39,445 nucleotides of DNA from Lachnospiraceae bacterium (lineage in GTDB: Bacteria; Bacillota; Clostridia; Lachnospirales; Lachnospiraceae), in assembly GCA_017536965.1 (NCBI GenBank), contig JAFWCK010000151.1:1-39445 (forward strand), in the 5' to 3' direction. Positions within the stretch are counted from its first letter, which is position 1. Each line of letters starts with the position of its first letter. A program made the translations under genes and the position numbers. Below the pieces are notes generated by a model. It saw nothing but the letters and a program-made list of their open reading frames with translations, did no database searches and was not told where the DNA came from. Positions 32,655 through 39,445 of the stretch are shown here, in pieces.

Positions 32655-34306
32655 TAGCCAATTACACGAATTCCTGCGTTATGATCCAAAGGACTTAAAT
32701 GATCATAATCAAAGTCCAGAAACGCAGGCGGATCCAGCCTGCGTGTTTCTTCTTCCCACACAGAATAAGTAAAAAGATCCACATGATCACGTTTTGGAAG
32801 TCCTTCTTCATAAAACAGGCGGACCTGTTTTTCATAAGGTTTCCGGTCATTTGCAAACGGAGGTCTTTTCTTCGCTTTTTCCCTGCGGTAATAATCCAGC
32901 GTCAAAGCTTCTTTCCACAAATCCTCCTTTTCCGGATCCGTCTGCATGGCAAATTGAAACAGGATCTGATAACGGTCAAGGCGCGTCGGGCCGTGCAGAT
33001 CATAATTCATCATCTGAATATAATCCGCAAGCTGCCCATACATATCGAATGCAGAGTCAAAGCAGTTTTCAAGAGCCTTAATCGATGCCTCAAACTGATG
33101 CGTATTGAAAAATACTTCCAGTACATCCTCTACCCGTTTGAGCAATTTGATCTCATCCGCAGAGATCCACCGTGTGGAGATCACCTCATAGGGTGCTTCG
33201 TCCATATAAATGATCCCATAATCTGCCGCCTTCTCGGCCATGTAAGATCCTTTCAGAACCTTTAGAAAACCTAACTGCAGCTGGTCCGGCTTCATGGCAT
33301 AGACATCGTCAAAACTTTTTCGGAAGCTGGAAAGAACTTCCAGCGGCAGTCCTGCGATCAGATCCAGATGCTGATGGACGTTGCCTTTCTGCCTGATCTT
33401 TTCCACGTTGGCAGACAACCTGGCAAGATCCATCGTACGCCGGATCTCTTTGACTACATCCGGATTTGTGGTCTGTACACCGATCTCCAGCTGCACCTGG
33501 CCAGGCCTCATCTGCGCAAGCAAAGCGATCTCTTCCTCATTCAGCAAGTCGCCTGCAATCTCAAAGTGATAATTCGTTACACCGTTATCGTGCCCTAAAA
33601 TCCAGCGCAGGATCCTCTGACAATGTTCATGATCACAGTTAAACGTACGGTCCACAAACTTGACCTGTTTGACTTTTGCGCGGTAAAAGAAATCCAGTTC
33701 CTTTTCCACCTTTTCCCACGGGCGGATCCGCACGCGGCGGCTGACGGACGATAAACAGTAACTGCAGGAAAACGGACATCCGCGGGATGATTCATAATAC
33801 AGGATCTTATTCTGAAAAGATTCCAGCGCATCTTCCGAATAAATAAACGGAAGCTCTGCCATCTGCACCTCTCCTCCTGCCAGGATCCCATAGAGTGGGT
33901 TCCCCGCACGGAAACTTTGGATCAATTTCAGGCAGCTTTCCTCCCCTTCTCCCTGCATGATGCCCGACAGCCATGAATTCTCTCTCAGGATCTTTTCGCT
34001 CTCAAAGCTTACTTCCGGACCGCCTGCCCAAATGACTGCATCCGGCAGCCGTTCTGAGATCTCCTGCGCCAGATGGCGCATCACATTCCAGTTCCAGATA
34101 TAGCATGACAAAAGGACCACATCCGGCTCCTGTTCACAGACATTAGAAAGAATCTCTTCAAACGGGTTATTGATGGTGGATTCTAAAATACACAGTTCTT
34201 CTTCCGGAATGGAAGGATCATGCGCAAGCGCATACTCCCGCAATATACGGACCGCTGGATTGGAATGGATGTATTTGGAATTGATGGCGACAAAAAGAAA
34301 TTTCAT
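32627..34306 (-). CDS. B12-binding radical SAM protein (DUF4080 type)
   Basis: The ATG at 34306 overlaps the MATE stop (ATGA) and has AGGAA upstream; the 559-residue protein begins MKFLFVAINSKYIHSNPAVR. Residues 1-130 are a cobalamin-binding-like Rossmann domain (VVLLSCYIWNWNV, WAGGPEVSFE). The radical SAM cluster is C177-x3-C181-x2-C184 in SRGCPFSCSYCLSS, followed by KFVDRTFNCDHEHCQRIL and EIGVQTTNPDV. The C-terminal part is the DUF4080 region seen in many Clostridia. Such enzymes are predicted to carry out methyl transfer or other radical chemistry, substrate unknown. The tight coupling to a MATE exporter suggests that the exporter may move its product, which is inference. Confidence 0.88.
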   Translation of the reverse strand: MKFLFVAINSKYIHSNPAVRILREYALAHDPSIPEEELCILESTINNPFEEILSNVCEQEPDVVLLSCYIWNWNVMRHLAQEISERLPDAVIWAGGPEVSFESEKILRENSWLSGIMQGEGEESCLKLIQSFRAGNPLYGILAGGEVQMAELPFIYSEDALESFQNKILYYESSRGCPFSCSYCLSSVSRRVRIRPWEKVEKELDFFYRAKVKQVKFVDRTFNCDHEHCQRILRWILGHDNGVTNYHFEIAGDLLNEEEIALLAQMRPGQVQLEIGVQTTNPDVVKEIRRTMDLARLSANVEKIRQKGNVHQHLDLIAGLPLEVLSSFRKSFDDVYAMKPDQLQLGFLKVLKGSYMAEKAADYGIIYMDEAPYEVISTRWISADEIKLLKRVEDVLEVFFNTHQFEASIKALENCFDSAFDMYGQLADYIQMMNYDLHGPTRLDRYQILFQFAMQTDPEKEDLWKEALTLDYYRREKAKKRPPFANDRKPYEKQVRLFYEEGLPKRDHVDLFTYSVWEEETRRLDPPAFLDFDYDHLSPLDHNAGIRVIGYLQEENHLL

Positions 34307-35673
34307 TCTTTTTCCTGAATGACATATTTTCGGGTCTTCCATTTACCGCTAAGCAGAAAGGCCCCGCCGATAAAGAGCGGCATGGTGCCGGACAGCGCAT
34401 CGCCCAGCCAGAATCCAAAGTATTCCATCTTGAAGACGACACCAAATAAAAGACCCAGACCGACACGCGCGACAAAAGCATCCAGAATAGCCACAACAAA
34501 ATTGATCTTATAATTGGCGCTGCCATTGATAAAGGCCCCGGAAGGTGCCCGGACAATGGCGCCTACAAAGTTAATGATCAGGATCGGCAGATACTCCAGA
34601 GCCACCGGGATAATAGAGGCATCTGAGGTAAAGATCATGAAAATCTGGCTCGGGAACAGAAGCACAAGTACCATACAAAGGCCAGTGATCGATCCGCAGA
34701 TAGCAAAAATAGCCAGCATGATCTTTGGTACACGGTCATATTTCGCACCGCCGATGTTCTGTCCGATCATGGAAGAACCGGCTGTGTTGACCGAGTTGGA
34801 AACCAGCATCGGCACACTGCAGATCTTATTACCAACACCTGCAACAGCAGAAACAACCACGCCGTAATTATTGACAAACGAATTGATAAACAGCTTGGAG
34901 AAGCTGATGGAAGCGGACTTGATCGCCATCGGAATACCCAGTTTGATCATGATGGAAAAGATGGTTTTATCGATCTTAAAGTCATCTTTTGAAACATCAA
35001 ATCCCAGAGTCTCTTTCCGTTTGACCAGAAAGATCAGAGCCCAGATAAAGCTGACGCCCTGTCCGATGACGGTTGCCAGTGCGGCGCCGAATGTTCCCAT
35101 ATGGAAGACCATAACAAACAGCAGGTCTAAAATGATATTGATGACGGCTGCCGTTGCGATGAAAATGAACGGATGTCGGGAATCACCCAGTCCGCGCAGG
35201 ATCGCGCTGACAGCGTTATAGCCAAAGATAAAGATCATGCCTGCGATGGTCGTAGTGCAATAAGCCAAAGCTTCCTGATAACTTGCTGCCGGCGTATTCA
35301 TCACATTAAGCAGCTGATGTCTAAGGAGAAGGCCGCCTGTTGTGAAGACCACAGCACAGATCAGGAGGAAGATGGATAACGTACCGATGACTTTGCCGAC
35401 TTTTTCTTTTTGTCCCGCTCCGACAAACTGGGAGATGATGATGGATGCGGCAGCGGAAAAGCCCATGACAAGCATGGTAAAGAAATGCGAAATATCTCCG
35501 CCGATGGTGACACCGGAAATGCCTACATTACCGATCACATGACCGACAACGATCATGTCAACCATGTTGTAGACCATCTGGAGTAAGTTCGCGAAAAACA
35601 GCGGCATCGAGAAGACGATCAGCTGCTTCCAGATATTTCCTGATGTAAAATCTGTGATCAAGCCCTTCTTCAT
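34303..35673 (-). CDS. MATE family efflux transporter
   Basis: The 456-residue protein has about twelve membrane segments and the MATE start IVFSMPLFFANLLQMVYNMVDMIVVGHVIG (about 19-48), ASIIISQFVGAGQKEKVGKVIG and, in the second half, NTAGSSMIGQNIGGAKYDRV. It belongs to the DinF/NorM-like transporters that expel drugs or metabolites with Na+ or H+. The ATG has no ribosome binding site but a TATAAT ends nine bases upstream, so its mRNA may have almost no leader. The stop overlaps the radical SAM start by four bases. Confidence 0.93.
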   Translation of the reverse strand: MKKGLITDFTSGNIWKQLIVFSMPLFFANLLQMVYNMVDMIVVGHVIGNVGISGVTIGGDISHFFTMLVMGFSAAASIIISQFVGAGQKEKVGKVIGTLSIFLLICAVVFTTGGLLLRHQLLNVMNTPAASYQEALAYCTTTIAGMIFIFGYNAVSAILRGLGDSRHPFIFIATAAVINIILDLLFVMVFHMGTFGAALATVIGQGVSFIWALIFLVKRKETLGFDVSKDDFKIDKTIFSIMIKLGIPMAIKSASISFSKLFINSFVNNYGVVVSAVAGVGNKICSVPMLVSNSVNTAGSSMIGQNIGGAKYDRVPKIMLAIFAICGSITGLCMVLVLLFPSQIFMIFTSDASIIPVALEYLPILIINFVGAIVRAPSGAFINGSANYKINFVVAILDAFVARVGLGLLFGVVFKMEYFGFWLGDALSGTMPLFIGGAFLLSGKWKTRKYVIQEKE

Positions 35674-35682
35674 AGCATCTTT

Positions 35683-35688
35683 ATTATA
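35683..35688 (-). promoter_or_regulatory. -10 box directly upstream of the MATE gene
   Basis: TATAAT on the minus strand ends nine bases before the ATG. No convincing -35 lies 17 bases further up. As with prfB, this would leave a leader of about three bases. Confidence 0.45.
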
Positions 35689-35724
35689 CTACCATGTCAG
35701 CATAATGGAGCATTTTTTTCATAC

Positions 35725-35764
35725 AAAAGAAAAAGCCGCAGCTCTTTATGAGTAAAGAACCACG
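35725..35764 (-). terminator. Terminator of tRNA-Pro
   Basis: CGCAGCTCTTTA (35737-35748) pairs with TAAAGAACCACG (35753-35764) over twelve positions with several G-U pairs on the minus-strand RNA, and a T-rich run (GCTTTTTCTTTTG) follows. Confidence 0.75.
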
Positions 35765-35772
35765 ACCCTTCG

Positions 35773-35847
35773 TCGGGGTGACAGGATTCGAACCTGCGGC
35801 CTCTTGATCCCAAATCAAGCGCTCTAGCCAAACTGAGCCACACCCCG
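35773..35847 (-). tRNA. tRNA-Pro(TGG)
   Basis: Acceptor CGGGGTG/CACCCCG, discriminator A, anticodon loop TTTGGGA giving TGG, T loop TTCGAAT. CCA is not encoded. It has its own promoter and terminator. Confidence 0.95.
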
Positions 35848-35875
35848 TATTTATGCGATTTTTCGCACGTGATGT

Positions 35876-35904
35876 ATTATATATGAAGGCATTTTCGATG
35901 TCAA
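35876..35904 (-). promoter_or_regulatory. Consensus promoter of tRNA-Pro
   Basis: TTGACA (35899-35904), 17 bases and TATAAT (35876-35881) on the minus strand, a perfect sigma-A consensus that starts one base past the rdgB stop. A small hairpin, TGCG/CGCA, lies in the leader. Confidence 0.85.
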
Positions 35905-36513
35905 TCAGATTTTAAGTTCTTTCAATGCTGCCACGACCTTCTGCAGCGCTTTTCCTCTGTGACTCATCCTGTTTTTTGCCTCCGGTGACATTTCTGCGGA
36001 AGTCATATTCTCTTCCGGCACATAAAAGATCGGATCATAACCAAATCCGTTTTCCCCGGCGATCTCATAAGCGATCCGCCCTTCAAACACCCCGCGGAAC
36101 ACCTTTGTTCCCGGCTTTATGCCGTCTTTTTCCGGAAATGCTAAAGCCATTGCACAGACAAAGCGTGCACCTCTCTTTTCTTCCGGCACATCTTTAAGCC
36201 TTTCCAAGATCGCATTGTTCTTGGTCGTATAATCAGTGTCCTCACCCATAAAACGGGAAGAATAAACGCCAGGCGCACCATCCATAGCATCGATCATCAA
36301 GCCGGAATCATCGGCCAGGACCATCTGCCCTGTCAGGTCGCGGATCGTTTCCGCTTTAATAACAGCATTTTCTTCAAATGTCGTGCCGTTTTCATCGATG
36401 TCAGCTTCGATACCTGCATCCTTCATGGAAAGGATGGTAAAAGACGTCCCCTCCAGCATTTCCCGGATCTCCCGGACCTTATTCTGATTACCTGTCGCCA
36501 TGATCAGCTGCAT
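35905..36513 (-). CDS. rdgB: XTP/dITP diphosphatase (RdgB/HAM1 family)
   Basis: The enzyme cleaves non-canonical purine triphosphates such as dITP and XTP to monophosphates, keeping them out of DNA and RNA. The 202-residue protein starts MQLIMATGNQNKVREI, the ATGNxxK signature, has ADDSGLMIDAMDGAPGVYSSRF at about 67-88, and ends with GYDPIFYVPEEN and AEMSPEAKNRMSHRGKAL, all in family order. AGGAG precedes the ATG, three bases after the protease stop, so it is co-transcribed with the protease and methyltransferase genes. Confidence 0.96.
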   Translation of the reverse strand: MQLIMATGNQNKVREIREMLEGTSFTILSMKDAGIEADIDENGTTFEENAVIKAETIRDLTGQMVLADDSGLMIDAMDGAPGVYSSRFMGEDTDYTTKNNAILERLKDVPEEKRGARFVCAMALAFPEKDGIKPGTKVFRGVFEGRIAYEIAGENGFGYDPIFYVPEENMTSAEMSPEAKNRMSHRGKALQKVVAALKELKI

Positions 36514-36516
36514 CCT

Positions 36517-38229
36517 CTACCGCTCCTTTGTAAATGCTTTCAGGCAGACATTACAGTTAGAACTTTCCTGCGTCCGCTCCCAATGTGTGCCTGTATTGCT
36601 TATATAACTTTCCTTGCCTTCTGTGATGACTGTCCCGGTCCGCATATCTTCCGCATTCATTTCCATTGCAATTGGATGGGTGCTTCCCGGAGTATTGATC
36701 TCTACGATCACCGCGAACCGCTCCCCTGTATGCAGAGCAACCGGTTTTTTCAGTTTTACTGTATAATAACCGGTATCCGGCAGAACTCCCTGTGCCGCAG
36801 GCTCTCCGTAAACGGTGATGTCTCCTGGTTCCTTTGTCTTTGTATCCACATAAACTTTATACGTGGTATCCGGCCCCGTAGCATAAAAGCTGACGGCGCA
36901 CAGATCCTCATCACCATTAGCTGTATATGCATTGGCAAAAAAGGCACGGTTCTTGTTATAGCCCACACGGCCGATCCATCCGCAGTCATCATACTGATAG
37001 ATGGAATCATAATTATCCGCGTTTTCGATGCGTGTATAGACCTCACTGCAGGTGCCGATGAGCGCATCATCATAGGAAATATAGAAAACGCCATCTTCAC
37101 CAAAACGGTTGCCCCAGCTGTTCTGGCAGATAAACGCGCCATCCTTTTCCGCTCCGGTCGGGAAGTTGTATGCCGGGTAATCGTCATCCCAGCCGATGAT
37201 CACGATCTCATGGTTTGGCTGCGTATCTGTCGGGTAGCAGTATGCATTTGCCTGTGCATTGTAGTAACGGTCATCGATCGTACTCTCATCCAAAAGCGCC
37301 ATATAAACAGAACTTTCCACAGCGCCGTATTTGAAGATCATCTTTTTGATGGTTTCGTAATCTTTGCTTTCGATCATCCGCACTTCCTGCACATGTTTTA
37401 CAGCAGAAAGATCCGCATCACTTTCTCCATCTCCGTAGGGATCATCCATTTCATTCACCGGACCCTTCCAGGAAGATAAATAAGCCAGCGCCATAATATA
37501 GTCGCCGCCTTCTTCCGGCTCCAGTCCAAATCCACTGTGATACAGCATATGATCCTCGGAAAAATCGGTATATTCCACAGGCATGAGCGTGCTTTCCACG
37601 GCGCTTAAAGCTGCAAATGCCCAGCAGGCTCCCAAACTTGCCTGGTCTTTCACATAGGTTAAGCGGTCTCTCTCGATCAGATTGTAATAAGCCGGCAGAT
37701 CCAGGGTTTCTTCGCTGCGGTGAAACTCTGCCTGCAATGCCTTTGTGTTCCAATTGTATGAATAATGAAATCCTTTTTCCACGACTTCCGCAGGAATATA
37801 GACAGTGTCATTTCTTGCAACTGCGGCCTCCTGCAGTACGATCTCTTCTCCATCCAGATTTACGACCGGATCATTCAGGAAAAGAGCAACCTGATTGTTT
37901 CCTTTTTCGATCAGCAGCTGAGAATCGTTATATAAGCTGACCGCACAGTCAAATGCTTCCCTCATTCCAATTTCAGAAAACATCATGTTCATGGAGTCAC
38001 TCATATACATCTCGTCCAGGATCATCGGTGAAAGAGCCTCTCCGTCCACCAGGATTTCCGGCTGCTTTTCATTCACATAACTGGCCAGCGCCACTCTCCA
38101 GACCTGATTGGTCTCCACGGAAGAGCGGGATTTTGCCACATAATCGGACTCTTTAAAAAGCCCGATCCCTATGACAACGGCGATCGCGCAGATAAACGTT
38201 ATGATGATGGAAATAAAAACTTTCTTCAT
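36517..38229 (-). CDS. Membrane-anchored papain-family cysteine protease with stalk domain
   Basis: The 570-residue protein has an N-terminal membrane segment (about 4-24), then a region like the copper amine oxidase N-terminal stalk (60-170: NLDGEEIVLQEAAVARNDTVYIPAEVVEKG), then a C1 papain domain. Its active site is complete: Q196 and C202 in KDQASLGACWAFAALSA, H340 in NHEIVIIGWDDDY and N370 in CQNSWGNRFGEDG. The C-terminal 170 residues are beta-rich and resemble the lectin-like domain that follows C1 proteases of this group. It likely acts outside the cell on peptides or surface proteins. It overlaps the methyltransferase stop by four bases and is followed by rdgB. Confidence 0.88.
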   Translation of the reverse strand: MKKVFISIIITFICAIAVVIGIGLFKESDYVAKSRSSVETNQVWRVALASYVNEKQPEILVDGEALSPMILDEMYMSDSMNMMFSEIGMREAFDCAVSLYNDSQLLIEKGNNQVALFLNDPVVNLDGEEIVLQEAAVARNDTVYIPAEVVEKGFHYSYNWNTKALQAEFHRSEETLDLPAYYNLIERDRLTYVKDQASLGACWAFAALSAVESTLMPVEYTDFSEDHMLYHSGFGLEPEEGGDYIMALAYLSSWKGPVNEMDDPYGDGESDADLSAVKHVQEVRMIESKDYETIKKMIFKYGAVESSVYMALLDESTIDDRYYNAQANAYCYPTDTQPNHEIVIIGWDDDYPAYNFPTGAEKDGAFICQNSWGNRFGEDGVFYISYDDALIGTCSEVYTRIENADNYDSIYQYDDCGWIGRVGYNKNRAFFANAYTANGDEDLCAVSFYATGPDTTYKVYVDTKTKEPGDITVYGEPAAQGVLPDTGYYTVKLKKPVALHTGERFAVIVEINTPGSTHPIAMEMNAEDMRTGTVITEGKESYISNTGTHWERTQESSNCNVCLKAFTKER

Positions 38230-39359
38230 CGAGGCTTTGGTCCCATGTACTGGTAAAAGTATGTTTTGATCATACCATTATAAATTTTACGGTTCTTAGT
38301 GGCTTTGCCGCCAAAATATTTCTGTGCATCCTCATAAGAGGTAATAAAGAACGCCGACCAGCTGTCTAACGCACGGAAGCGCTCCCCAAAAGTGCGGTAG
38401 AGTTCCGGGAGATTATTCTTATCTTCCAGACGTTCTCCGTACGGCGGGTTGGTGATCAGAAAGCCGTATTTTTTCGGATGGGAAAGATCCTTCACATCCC
38501 GCTGCTGGAAATGAATATACTTGTCAACGCCCGCCAGTTTTGCATTGTGTCTGGCTACCTTAATGACCTGCGGGTCGATGTCATATCCCTGAATATCCAT
38601 CTCCTCCGGCAGATCGATCAGATCATTTGCTTCATCGATGGCATTGTACCACACTTTTTTTGATAAAAGATTCTTCCATTCCTGGCTTAAAAAGTCCCGG
38701 TTCATACCCGGTGCCATCTTGCAGGCCATCATCGCAGCCTCAATTGGAAATGTCCCGCTGCCGCAGAATGGGTCCACTAAGATACGGTCTTTTTTCCACG
38801 GAGTCAGTGCGATCAGAGCACTTGCCAGTGTTTCTGAGATAGGTGCTTTGGATGCCAGTGCCCGATACCCTCTTTTATGCAGGGATTCTCCTGTTGTATC
38901 GATCGTGACCAGAACGTTATCTTTATGAATGAAGACCCGCAGCGGATATTCTGCTCCGCTTTCTTCAAACCATTCTTTATGATAGGTTTGTTTCAACCGT
39001 TCAACAATGGCTTTTTTTACTATCCTTTGTATGTCAGAAGGACTGAACAGTTTCGATGAAACCGAGGATGCTTTTTTGACCCAGAACTTTCCGTCCGCAG
39101 GAAGATAGTTTTCCCATGGAAGGGCCTTGGTGTTTTCAAACAATTCATCAAAGGTGCCTGCTGCAAACTCGCCGACTTTTAATAATACACGTTCACAGCT
39201 GCGCAGAAAGATGTTGGCACGTGCCAGACCATCTTCTTCTGCAAAGAAGAAGACTCTTCCATCTTCCACTTTTGCGATCTCATAACCCAGATCCTGAATT
39301 TCTTTTTTCAATACGGCTTCCAGGCCGAAATGACACGGAGCCACTAATTCCAATTTCAT
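38226..39359 (-). CDS. RlmL/YpsC-type 23S rRNA guanine-N2 methyltransferase
   Basis: The 377-residue protein has an N-terminal ferredoxin-like and THUMP part (about 1-160, with APCHFGLEAVLKKEI and HKRGYRALASKAP), followed by a Rossmann SAM domain (about 170-377) with DPFCGSGTFPIEAAM at 196-210 and NPPYGERL at 304-311, the N2-guanine methyltransferase motif. Length fits YpsC of Bacillus and the N-terminal half of E. coli RlmL. Expected role: methylation of a guanine in 23S rRNA. AGAGG is eight bases before the ATG at 39359. No clear promoter is visible in the last 85 bases. Confidence 0.92.
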   Translation of the reverse strand: MKLELVAPCHFGLEAVLKKEIQDLGYEIAKVEDGRVFFFAEEDGLARANIFLRSCERVLLKVGEFAAGTFDELFENTKALPWENYLPADGKFWVKKASSVSSKLFSPSDIQRIVKKAIVERLKQTYHKEWFEESGAEYPLRVFIHKDNVLVTIDTTGESLHKRGYRALASKAPISETLASALIALTPWKKDRILVDPFCGSGTFPIEAAMMACKMAPGMNRDFLSQEWKNLLSKKVWYNAIDEANDLIDLPEEMDIQGYDIDPQVIKVARHNAKLAGVDKYIHFQQRDVKDLSHPKKYGFLITNPPYGERLEDKNNLPELYRTFGERFRALDSWSAFFITSYEDAQKYFGGKATKNRKIYNGMIKTYFYQYMGPKPR

Positions 39360-39445
39360 AAAAAATGCCTCTGTACAGCCTTCCCTTTATATATTTTTTG
39401 TCAGCATACATAATTAGAATATTTATTTTGGGAAGAACTGCTTGC

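Overview
The window reads as a chromosomal segment of a low-to-mid GC Gram-positive anaerobe of the class Clostridia. Evidence for this includes sigma-A promoters with 17-base spacers, AGGAG ribosome binding sites, an L-box lysine riboswitch, a long-form HPF, an LtaS-like lipoteichoic acid synthase, a non-canonical (TPATG) sortase signal, NlpC/P60 wall hydrolases and tRNA genes without encoded CCA. I cannot name the species. No phage, insertion sequence, CRISPR array or plasmid functions are visible; nearly all of it is ordinary chromosome.

Layout. 1-5.4 kb: the start of a PHP-domain phosphoesterase, a HAD phosphatase pseudogene with two separate lesions, an LTA synthase on the plus strand, then (minus strand) a two-gene unit of a large MoaF-like protein and a DUF2007-type protein. 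5.5-7.3 kb: a minus-strand unit phzF-like / Asp-Glu racemase-like / ACT domain. 7.5-12 kb (plus): a MATE transporter and a 986-residue secreted, sortase-anchored protein of unknown function. 12.0-12.45 kb: an unusual palindrome-rich stretch next to tRNA-Ser, with a duplicated tRNA 3' end and a MITE-like element. 12.5-21.5 kb (minus): one tight operon prfB-hom-homoserine kinase (phosphoglycerate mutase type)-lysC-tsaE-tsaB-rimI-rnz-tsaD-ispD, joining threonine/aspartate-family synthesis to the t6A tRNA-modification machinery. 21.6-24.9 kb: hpf and secA. 24.9-27.6 kb: two tandem SH3-NlpC/P60 cell-wall hydrolase paralogues. 27.8-30.7 kb: an amino-acid ABC transporter (binding lipoprotein, permease, ATPase) behind a lysine riboswitch with an intrinsic terminator, so very probably a lysine importer. 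30.8-32.0 kb (plus): two unknown membrane proteins driven by a promoter that overlaps the riboswitch promoter back to back. 32.1-32.6 kb: a five-tRNA cluster (Gly-Arg-His-Gln-Lys). 32.6-35.7 kb: a MATE transporter coupled to a B12-binding radical SAM protein. 35.8-39.4 kb: tRNA-Pro, rdgB, a papain-family protease with a stalk domain, and an RlmL-type rRNA methyltransferase.

The most interesting points are: the tRNA-Ser neighbourhood, where the tRNA 3' end is copied and followed by a hairpin-dense element; the coupling of threonine genes and t6A genes in one operon; a prfB gene without the usual programmed frameshift and with almost no leader; the uncharacterised 986-residue surface protein; and the riboswitch control region with divergent overlapping promoters. 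No clearly new multi-gene system was found.
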